Positions 6,035 through 11,086 of a stretch of 11,086 nt of DNA are shown here, piece by piece. The DNA is from Leucobacter sp. (GTDB taxonomy: Bacteria > Actinomycetota > Actinomycetes > Actinomycetales > Microbacteriaceae): contig JAPSIU010000065.1 of NCBI GenBank assembly GCA_031178565.1, positions 1-11,086 on the forward strand, given 5' to 3'. The notes under the pieces were generated by a model. The model had not been told where the DNA came from. It saw only the letters and a program-made list of their open reading frames with translations, and made no database searches. Numbering within the stretch: position 1 is the stretch's first letter; each line of letters begins with the position of its first letter. Position numbers and translations under genes: made by a program.

Positions 6035-6973
6035 ATGAAACGGGTCGCCGTCGTGGTGCTCGAGGGAGCGAAGCCCCTCGACGTCGGAATCCCGGCGCAG
6101 GTGTTCGCCACCCGCGCGAGCATGCCCTACTCCGTGGACGTGTGCGGGGTGCACCCCGGTCCCATCGCGGGCGGCGACGGGCTGTCCTACCACGTCGCCC
6201 GCGGACTCGAGGCGCTCGACGGGGCGGACCTGGTCTTCGTGCCGGGGTATCGTCACCCTGATCGTGAGCCTCCTCCGGAGGAGCTCGCTCGCGCTCTCGT
6301 CCGGGCGCACGAGCGGGGAGCCCGACTCGCCGCCATCTCGACCGGGGCGTTCGCCCTCGCGGAGACGGGACTCCTCGACGGTCGGCGCGCGACGACCCAC
6401 TGGCACTACTCGAAGATCCTCGCCGAGCGCTATCCCCGGATCCAGGTGGACGAGCGCGTGCTCTTCGTCGACGAGGGTTCCGTGCTGACCTCCGCCGGGG
6501 CGGCGTCCGGGATCGATCTCTGCCTGCACATCCTGCGTCAGGAGGACGGGATGGCCGTGGCGAACCACGCCGCCCGCCGGCTCGTCGCCGCGCCGTACCG
6601 GAGCGGCGGTCAGGCGCAGTACGTACCGCGGAGCGTGCCGGAGACGCACGGAGAGCGCTTCACCCAGACGAGGGAGTGGGCGCTTCGGCATCTCGGCGAG
6701 CCGATCACGATCGAGATCCTGGCGATGCACGCGCGCGTCTCCCCGCGCACGTTCTCGCGCAGGTTCCTCGACGAGACCGGGTACACCCCCATGCAGTGGA
6801 TCATGCGAGCGCGGCTCGACCGCGCGCGCGAGATGCTCGAGGAGACCGACCTCGGCGTCGAGGAGATATCGGCGACCGTCGGTCTCGGCACCGCGACGAA
6901 TCTGCGGCGCTACTTCCGGCGCGTGCTGGGGACGACTCCGACCGAGTACCGGCGCACGTTCTCGGAGTCGTGA
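6035..6973 (+). CDS. GlxA-family AraC-type transcriptional regulator with DJ-1/PfpI-like domain
   Basis: 312 residues. The N-terminal half (about 1-170) is a DJ-1/PfpI-like amidotransferase fold: VAVVVLEGAKPLDVGIPAQVF at the start and ISTGAFALAETGLLDGRRATTHW around the nucleophile elbow, then VLFVDEGSVLTSAGAASGIDLCLHIL. The C-terminal half has two AraC helix-turn-helices: ITIEILAMHARVSPRTFSRRFLDETGYTPMQWIMRARLDRAREMLEET and VEEISATVGLGTATNLRRYFRRVLGTTPTEYRR. The Cys usual at the elbow is Ser (AISTGAF), so no cysteine chemistry is expected and it is probably a ligand sensor. The ATG at 6035 has GGAG 8 bases upstream; a GTG at 6026 with GAGGAGGG before it is an alternative. Targets are unknown; the folate-like operon upstream or gap downstream are candidates only by position. 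Confidence 0.88.
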   Translation: MKRVAVVVLEGAKPLDVGIPAQVFATRASMPYSVDVCGVHPGPIAGGDGLSYHVARGLEALDGADLVFVPGYRHPDREPPPEELARALVRAHERGARLAAISTGAFALAETGLLDGRRATTHWHYSKILAERYPRIQVDERVLFVDEGSVLTSAGAASGIDLCLHILRQEDGMAVANHAARRLVAAPYRSGGQAQYVPRSVPETHGERFTQTREWALRHLGEPITIEILAMHARVSPRTFSRRFLDETGYTPMQWIMRARLDRAREMLEETDLGVEEISATVGLGTATNLRRYFRRVLGTTPTEYRRTFSES

Positions 6974-7102
6974 GCACCGCGGAAGGCATCTTGGCAGTAT
7001 CCATTCGAACAATGGCATTACAGCCACTCGCCCTGTTCGCGAGAGTGCGCCAGTCTGGATGCGGAAACCTCGTAACGTGCTTCTGAAAGGGAACGTGAAT
7101 TC
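6974..7102 (+). promoter_or_regulatory. Intergenic region upstream of gap
   Basis: 129 bp without a gene. Candidate elements: TTGGCA at 6991-6996 with only weak -10 matches about 17 bp on, and TAACGT at 7073-7078, a good -10 hexamer that would start transcription about 18 nt before the ATG but has no clear -35. AAAGGGA around 7085-7091 is the ribosome site. A small imperfect stem (CACTCGC near 7025, GCGAgaGTG near 7039) is visible. No terminator for the preceding gene is evident. Confidence 0.3.
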
Positions 7103-8107
7103 ATGACCGGTCGTGTAGCAATCAATGGCTTCGGACGTATCGGGCGCGGTGTGCTCCGCGCCCTGCTCGCGCAGCAGAGCGATCTCGAGGTCGTGGCCAT
7201 CAACGACCTCACCGACGGCGCGACCCTCGCGCACCTGCTGGAGTGGGACAGCGTCTACGGCAGGCTCGAGCGGGACATCTCGTTCGAGGACGGTGAGCTG
7301 CGCGTCGATGATCACCGCATCAAGGTGTTCGCCTCGGCCGACCCGGCCGCGCTGCCGTGGGGCGAGCTCGGCGTCGACGTCGTGCTCGAGTCGACCGGGC
7401 GCTTCACGAAGGCCGAGGACGCCCGCAAGCACCTCGAGGCCGGTGCCGGGCGGGTGCTCATCAGCGCTCCCGCGACCGGGGCGGATCTCACCGTCGTCTA
7501 CGGCGTGAACGACGACCTCTACGATCCCGAGCAGCACCGCATCGTCTCGAACGCCTCGTGCACCACGAACGCGTTCGCCCCGCTCGCCGACGTGCTCGAC
7601 AAGCTCGCCGGCGTCGAGCACGGCTTCATGACCACGGTGCACGCGTACACGCAGGATCAGAACCTCATCGACGGGCCGCACAAGGATCGGCGACGCGCCC
7701 GCGCGGCCGCGCTGAACATCGTGCCCACCACGACGGGAGCCGCGAAGGCGATCGGTCTCGTGCTGCCGCAGCTCGACGGCAAGCTCGAGGGCACGTCGAT
7801 CCGCGTGCCCGTGCCGGTCGGCTCGATCGTCGAGCTCAACGCGACCGTGTCGCGCGACGTCACCCTCGACGAGGTGCTCGCCGCCTACCGCGCGGCCGCG
7901 GAGGAGGGACCGCTCAAGGACGTGCTCGAGTACTCGGAGGATCCGCTCGTGTCCTCCGACATCGTCGGCAACCCCCACTCGTCGATCTTCGACTCCGAGC
8001 TCACCCAGGCGGACGGCCGCTACGTGAAGGTCGTCTCCTGGTACGACAACGAGTGGGGCTTCTCGAACCGTGCGGCCCAGATGCTCGGGCGCCTCGCAGC
8101 GAGCTAG
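7103..8107 (+). CDS. gap: Type I glyceraldehyde-3-phosphate dehydrogenase
   Basis: 334 residues, full length. Converts glyceraldehyde-3-phosphate, NAD+ and phosphate to 1,3-bisphosphoglycerate in cytosolic glycolysis. NAD-binding domain opens with RVAINGFGRIGRGVLRAL; D35 in AINDLTD favours NAD over NADP. Catalytic C153 lies in SNASCTTN and H180 in TTVHAYT; DGPHKDRRRARAAALNIVPTTTGAAKA and the WYDNEWGFSNR end are standard. ATG at 7103 with AAAGGGA upstream. Small departures from the usual actinobacterial enzyme (VAINGFGRIGRGVLRA rather than IGINGFGRIGRNFFRA; CTTNAF rather than CTTNCL) and no pgk or tpi next to it suggest a second gap copy, though this cannot be settled from one window. Convergent with the DUF3054 gene, 8 bp between stop codons. 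Confidence 0.95.
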   Translation: MTGRVAINGFGRIGRGVLRALLAQQSDLEVVAINDLTDGATLAHLLEWDSVYGRLERDISFEDGELRVDDHRIKVFASADPAALPWGELGVDVVLESTGRFTKAEDARKHLEAGAGRVLISAPATGADLTVVYGVNDDLYDPEQHRIVSNASCTTNAFAPLADVLDKLAGVEHGFMTTVHAYTQDQNLIDGPHKDRRRARAAALNIVPTTTGAAKAIGLVLPQLDGKLEGTSIRVPVPVGSIVELNATVSRDVTLDEVLAAYRAAAEEGPLKDVLEYSEDPLVSSDIVGNPHSSIFDSELTQADGRYVKVVSWYDNEWGFSNRAAQMLGRLAAS

Positions 8108-8115
8108 GGGCGCGG

Positions 8116-8517
8116 CTAGCGCGGTGACCGCGGGCGGAGCCTCCGCGCGAGAGCCGCGATCCCGCGCCATCCGAGCAGGAACACGCCCAGCGTGATCGTG
8201 GCGACGATGACGAACGGGAGCGCCGTCCCCGAGCCGGTGAGGGCTCGCAGGACCATCCCCATCGCGACCGTGCCGAGCCAGACCGGGACGCCGGATCTCA
8301 GGATCGCGAGCGGCCGTCTGAAGACGCCCGCCGCGATCCAGATCACGGCAAGACCGGCGAGGAACGGCCACGCGGTTTCGAGGAGCCCCGAAACGGAGGC
8401 CGGGCGCGCGTGATTGCTCCGGCCGAGACCCGCGAACAGCAGGATGAGCGCGGCGTCGAACCCGAGCGCGCCGAGCACGGCACCCGCCCGGAAGCGGGGC
8501 GCTTCGCCGCCGGTCAT
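8116..8517 (-). CDS. DUF3054 family membrane protein
   Basis: 133 residues. Four hydrophobic segments: about 13-29 (VLGALGFDAALILLFAG), 48-65 (AWPFLAGLAVIWIAAGV), 76-93 and 100-118 (FVIVATITLGVFLLGWRG), ending in a basic tail (RRLRPRSPR). The LLFAGLGRSNHA turn, the TAWPFLAGL helix and the closing FLLGWR are typical of DUF3054 proteins, which have no known function. The ATG at 8515-8517 overlaps the stop of the upstream hisN gene (ATGA), so it is translated coupled to it. The role in that pairing is unknown. It is convergent with gap, and no T-tracted terminator lies in the 8-bp gap between them. Confidence 0.85.
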   Translation of the reverse strand: MTGGEAPRFRAGAVLGALGFDAALILLFAGLGRSNHARPASVSGLLETAWPFLAGLAVIWIAAGVFRRPLAILRSGVPVWLGTVAMGMVLRALTGSGTALPFVIVATITLGVFLLGWRGIAALARRLRPRSPR

Positions 8518-9335
8518 CGCGCCGCCTCGGTGTGCGCCGCGTCGACGACCGAGAGGACGGCGTCGTGCAGGTGCCCGTTCGTGGCGAGCGAGCTCCCGTT
8601 CCAGGCGCTCTCCTCGCCCGCGATGTCGGTGAACCGCCCGCCGGCCTCGCGCACGATGGGGACGAGCGCCGCGAGGTCGTAGGGCTTCACGTCGAACTCG
8701 GCCACGATGTCCACGAGACCCTCCGCGAGCAGCATGTACGACCACATGTCGCCGTAGGCCCGATCCCGCCACACCGCGCGGCTGAGCGAGATGAGCGGCT
8801 GCAGGTATCCGGCGAGGTCCCACTGCTCGATGCTCTGGAAGCTGAGGGACGCGTGCTCGAGCTCGCGGACACCCGAGACCTCGAGACGCCTGGGCGCCTC
8901 GCCGGCCTGCCGGCCCCAGGCTCCGCCCCCGAGCTCGGCCCACCAGTGCGAGCCGAAGGCGGGGGCCGAGACCACACCGACCGTCGGCACGCCCTCGACC
9001 TCCAGCGCGATGAGGGTCGCCCAGTTGGGGACTCCGCGCAGGAAGTTGGAGGTGCCGTCGATCGGATCGAGGATCCACCGCCGCTCACCGCGGTCGGACC
9101 GCCCCGACTCCTCGCCGAGGAAGCCGTCCTCGGGGCGCTCCTGCTCGATGCGGGCGCGCAGCGCGTCCTCGACCGCGCGGTCCGCATCGGTGACGAAGGT
9201 GCGGTCGGGTTTCGTCTCCACCGCCAGGTCCGCGGCCCGGAATCGGGGCAGCGAGATCGAGTCGGCCAACTCGGCGAGTTCGAGGGCGAAGGCGAGGTCG
9301 GCCGAGGGGGCGGGGAGCGGAGATGAGGCGGGCAT
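8514..9335 (-). CDS. hisN: Histidinol-phosphatase, inositol-monophosphatase family (HisN-type)
   Basis: 273-residue Mg-dependent phosphatase. Metal-site motifs are present: E75 in GFLGEESG, D90-P-I-D93-G-T in WILDPIDGTSNFLRG, and D220 in VKPYDLAALVPIVREAGG. The best match is the actinobacterial HisN group, which hydrolyses histidinol phosphate in histidine synthesis; an inositol or sugar monophosphatase role cannot be excluded on motifs alone. The ATG at 9335 is preferred: GGAAAG lies 7 bases upstream, and longer in-frame starts up to 9392 would begin inside the tRNA-Lys terminator. It lies 80 bp downstream of tRNA-Lys on the same strand and overlaps the DUF3054 gene by 4 bp. No convincing own promoter is seen between the tRNA terminator and the gene. 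Confidence 0.88.
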   Translation of the reverse strand: MPASSPLPAPSADLAFALELAELADSISLPRFRAADLAVETKPDRTFVTDADRAVEDALRARIEQERPEDGFLGEESGRSDRGERRWILDPIDGTSNFLRGVPNWATLIALEVEGVPTVGVVSAPAFGSHWWAELGGGAWGRQAGEAPRRLEVSGVRELEHASLSFQSIEQWDLAGYLQPLISLSRAVWRDRAYGDMWSYMLLAEGLVDIVAEFDVKPYDLAALVPIVREAGGRFTDIAGEESAWNGSSLATNGHLHDAVLSVVDAAHTEAAR

Positions 9336-9378
9336 GGCGACGCTTTCCGTGGACTGGGTGAGCTGCTTCCGGATACGA

Positions 9379-9409
9379 GAAAAGCCTGACACTGCGTGCC
9401 AGGCTTTTC
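9379..9409 (-). terminator. Hairpin terminator after tRNA-Lys (symmetrical)
   Basis: Perfect 10-bp inverted repeat: GAAAAGCCTG (9379-9388) and CAGGCTTTTC (9400-9409) around an 11-nt loop that can itself pair CAC with GTG. On the minus strand it gives a GC stem followed by TTTTC directly after the tRNA 3' end; the sequence is symmetrical, so it could act in both directions. Confidence 0.85.
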
Positions 9410-9415
9410 AATCCG

Positions 9416-9488
<73 letters not shown>

Positions 9489-9513
9489 TCGCCGCTCATC
9501 GAGCAACGGAACT

Positions 9514-9542
9514 ACGTTAGCACGGCGGGGGAGGCGTTCCAA
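9514..9542 (-). promoter_or_regulatory. Promoter of tRNA-Lys
   Basis: Read on the minus strand: TTGGAA (9537-9542), exactly 17 bp, TAACGT (9514-9519), about 25 bp before the mature tRNA 5' end. Spacing and both hexamers fit a housekeeping actinobacterial promoter. The remaining bases up to 9611 hold no terminator or gene I can support. Confidence 0.7.
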
Positions 9543-9611
9543 ATCACCGTCGGATCCCGCGTATGTCGTGTCGAACGCCGCCCGCGAGCCGATCCCCGCC
9601 GAGCGGAGCGA

Positions 9612-9827
9612 CTACTTCTTCGTCGCCTTCAGCTCGTGCTCGAACTCGATGTCCTGCTCCTGCATGGCGACGGTGGCCACCGCGAGCGCGAAGCCGGCGA
9701 GCCAGACGCCCCAGATGAGAAAACGGCGCCAGTCCTTGCGCATGTGCTGCGTGCGCCGCGCGGTGCCGACGGCTCCGGCTGCGGCTCCGATGACACCCGG
9801 GTTGGTGACGTACTTCCCGATCGACAC
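9612..9827 (-). CDS. Small single-helix membrane protein, unknown function
   Basis: 71 residues starting at a GTG (9825-9827) with GAGGAGGAACC immediately upstream, a strong ribosome site. The N-terminus (SIGKYVTNPGVIGAAAGAVGTARRTQHMRKDWRR) is glycine/alanine-rich then basic; residues 37-55 (FLIWGVWLAGFALAVATVA) form a transmembrane helix, followed by an acidic/lysine tail (EQDIEFEHELKATKK). The basic flank before the helix suggests an N-in orientation. I recognise no named family; it resembles short conserved hypothetical proteins of Microbacteriaceae. Divergent from the 79-aa membrane protein and ilvD across about 185 bp. Confidence 0.75.
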   Translation of the reverse strand: MSIGKYVTNPGVIGAAAGAVGTARRTQHMRKDWRRFLIWGVWLAGFALAVATVAMQEQDIEFEHELKATKK

Positions 9828-9964
9828 GGTTCCTCCTCGGCCCTGCTGACGTGTGACTCAAGACTAGGGCGTGTCGGACGACGATGCACGGCCGCGCGGC
9901 ATCCCTTGCGGAGAGCTGTGCGATACGCTAGTCGCATCGGCCCGGGGACCGGGCGAGGACTTTC

Positions 9965-10010
9965 GTGGCCTCATGACGGAGGCTGCCCGACGCGATCAAG
10001 GAGAGGCCAC
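9965..10010 (+). promoter_or_regulatory. Possible 5'-UTR structural switch over the ribosome site
   Basis: GTGGCCTC (9965-9972) is the exact complement of GAGGCCAC (10003-10010), which covers the end of the ribosome site and the bases just before the ATG at 10012. The same GCCTC (9968-9972) can instead pair with GAGGC (9979-9983). The two pairings exclude each other, the layout of a translational on/off switch. A further short hairpin (CCCGG/CCGGG) lies at 9941-9953. This is pattern only; it matches no riboswitch class I know. Confidence 0.3.
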
Positions 10011-10011
10011 C

Positions 10012-10251
10012 ATGGCGAAGCAGGAAACCGGGGCGCTGTTCGAGGAGAGCTCGCAGGGCGCGGTGAGCGCGGTGACGGCATTCGTCTTCATCCTGTCGCT
10101 CGTGCTGACGCTCGGGGGCTTCGTGCTGATGAGCTACGGGGTCAACCCCGAACTCGGTGCGGCCGAGGTGTGGACCTTCGCCGCGGGTCTGGCGGCGACC
10201 GTGATCGGCTTCGCGCTGCCCTTCAACATCCTCCCCGCGATCGGGAAGTAA
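10012..10251 (+). CDS. Small two-helix membrane protein upstream of ilvD
   Basis: 79 residues. Polar N-terminus (AKQETGALFEESSQG), helix 1 at about 18-45 (SAVTAFVFILSLVLTLGGFVLMSYGV), a short loop (NPELGAAEV), helix 2 at about 54-74 (WTFAAGLAATVIGFALPFNIL), and a PAIGK end. The ATG at 10012 is chosen because AAGGAGAGG lies directly upstream and the longer in-frame extension to 9871 has no coding character or ribosome site. The stop lies 10 bp before the chosen ilvD start, so the two are probably co-transcribed. I recognise no family; a link with branched-chain amino-acid synthesis rests on position only. Confidence 0.78.
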   Translation: MAKQETGALFEESSQGAVSAVTAFVFILSLVLTLGGFVLMSYGVNPELGAAEVWTFAAGLAATVIGFALPFNILPAIGK

Positions 10252-10261
10252 GGCGATGAGC

Positions 10262-11086
10262 ATGGCAGAGATCGACATCAAGCCGCGGAGCCGCGACGTC
10301 ACGGACGGCATCGAGAAGGCGGCGGCGCGAGGCATGCTCCGTGCGGTCGGCATGGGGGACGAGGACTGGGACAAGCCCCAGATCGCCATCGCGAGCTCCT
10401 GGAACGACGTCACCCCCTGCAACCTGAGCCTCGACCGGCTCGCCCAGGGCGCCAAGGAGGGGGTGCACGCGGGTGGCGGCTACCCCCTGCAGTTCGGCAC
10501 GATCTCCGTGTCCGACGGCATCTCCATGGGCCACGAGGGAATGCACTTCTCGCTCGTCTCGCGCGAGGTCATCACGGACTCCGTCGAGACCGTGATCATG
10601 GCCGAGCGCATGGACGGGTCCGTGCTGCTCGCGGGTTGCGACAAGTCGCTGCCCGGCATGCTCATGGCGGCGGCCCGACTCGACCTCGCCTCCGTGTTCC
10701 TGTACGCGGGATCCATCGCGCCCGGCTGGGTGAAACTCTCCGACGGCACCGAGAAGCAGGTCACCATCATCGACGCCTTCGAGGCCGTCGGAGCCTGCAA
10801 GGCCGGGACCATGAGCGAGGAGGACCTGAAGCGGGTCGAGTGCGCGATCGCCCCTGGCGAAGGCGCGTGCGGAGGCATGTACACCGCGAACACGATGGCC
10901 TGCGTCGCCGAGGCGCTCGGCATGAGCCTGCCGGGGTCGGCGGCCCCGCCGAGCGCGGATCGCCGTCGGGACTACTTCGCCCACCGGTCGGGCGAGGCCG
11001 TCGTGAACCTCCTGAAGCAGGGGATCACCTCCCGCGACATCCTCACGAAGAAGGCTTTCGAGAACGCGATCACGGTCGCGATGGTG
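10262..11086 (+). CDS. ilvD: Dihydroxy-acid dehydratase, 5' half (3' end beyond window)
   Basis: Dehydrates 2,3-dihydroxy-isovalerate and 2,3-dihydroxy-3-methylvalerate in valine, leucine and isoleucine synthesis; cytosolic iron-sulfur enzyme. 275 residues are visible of about 560-570. The three cluster cysteines are present: C53 in NDVTPCNL, C126 in AGCDKSLPGMLMA (with K128, the active-site Lys that is carbamylated in this family), and C203 in GEGACGGMYTANTMACVAEALGMSLPGS. Other hallmarks are QFGTISVSDGISMGHEGM and SREVITDSVE. Three cysteines of this type suit the [2Fe-2S] form known in actinobacteria. The ATG at 10262 has AAGG 8 bases upstream; an in-frame ATG at 10256 is only 2 bases from it and less likely. 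It follows the 79-aa membrane protein by 10 bp. The reading frame is intact to the window edge. Confidence 0.96.
   Translation, partial: MAEIDIKPRSRDVTDGIEKAAARGMLRAVGMGDEDWDKPQIAIASSWNDVTPCNLSLDRLAQGAKEGVHAGGGYPLQFGTISVSDGISMGHEGMHFSLVSREVITDSVETVIMAERMDGSVLLAGCDKSLPGMLMAAARLDLASVFLYAGSIAPGWVKLSDGTEKQVTIIDAFEAVGACKAGTMSEEDLKRVECAIAPGEGACGGMYTANTMACVAEALGMSLPGSAAPPSADRRRDYFAHRSGEAVVNLLKQGITSRDILTKKAFENAITVAMV

Noticed and set aside
8120..8132. CGCGGTGACCGCG palindrome between gap and DUF3054 as a bidirectional terminator
   Set aside because: No T-tract on either side, one-base centre, and it lies inside the DUF3054 coding end.
4002..8371. Very long open frames on the minus strand opposite the folate-like operon, GlxA and gap
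   Set aside because: They run antisense to genes with clear family motifs, are rich in Arg/Pro/Ala/Gly, lack any recognisable motif, and are the expected result of high third-position GC.
9922..9940. Imperfect 19-bp palindrome CGATnCG...CGnATCG as an operator in the divergent region
   Set aside because: Only 6 matched positions per arm in GC-rich DNA; not distinguishable from chance.
9871..10011. 47-residue N-terminal extension of the 79-aa membrane protein
   Set aside because: No ribosome site at 9871 and no coding character; a strong site directly precedes ATG 10012.

Overview
The window is high-GC DNA with short or overlapping gene junctions, Rv2671-like and FolP2-like proteins, and a tmRNA whose tag reads ANAKRTDFALAA. 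That points to an actinobacterium, most likely the family Microbacteriaceae (Leucobacter/Microbacterium-like). The family is inferred from protein resemblance and tag style, because no database search was possible.

Layout. 1-923 (-) is the 5' part of an NCS1-family nucleobase permease gene. It is divergent from a TetR-family regulator (1043-1690, +), and two tandem 22-bp inverted repeats lie between them. 1784-2156 (+) is the complete tmRNA gene ssrA, followed by a strong intrinsic terminator. 2338-5687 (+) is a tightly overlapped four-gene operon: a divergent GTP cyclohydrolase I (FolE), an FAD/NAD(P) oxidoreductase with an apparent internal deletion, a FolP2-type dihydropteroate-synthase-like protein, and an Rv2671/RibD-C-type reductase. 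It has a recognisable promoter overlapped by a 30-bp imperfect palindrome. A small two-helix membrane protein (5737-6015) and a GlxA-type AraC regulator (6035-6973) follow on the same strand. 7103-8107 (+) is a glyceraldehyde-3-phosphate dehydrogenase, convergent with a DUF3054 membrane protein and a HisN-type phosphatase (8116-9335, -). These two lie downstream of a tRNA-Lys(CTT) gene (9416-9488, -) with its own promoter and hairpin terminator. The right end holds a 71-aa membrane protein (9612-9827, -), a 79-aa membrane protein (10012-10251, +) and the 5' half of ilvD (10262 to the window edge, +).

How the genes fit together. The most notable unit is 2320-5687. Three enzymes of pterin/folate type (FolE, DHPS-like, DHFR-like) are translationally coupled to a flavoprotein, and each departs from the housekeeping enzyme at recognisable positions. 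FolE lacks the usual triphosphate-binding Lys, the DHPS-like protein lacks the pABA-loop signature, and the reductase is the Rv2671 type. This looks like a second pterin/folate branch rather than the standard folE-folP-folB-folK set. Its product is unknown. The rest is mostly ordinary chromosomal housekeeping (ssrA, gap, hisN, tRNA-Lys, ilvD) plus one locally regulated uptake system. I saw no insertion sequence, integrase, phage gene or CRISPR array.
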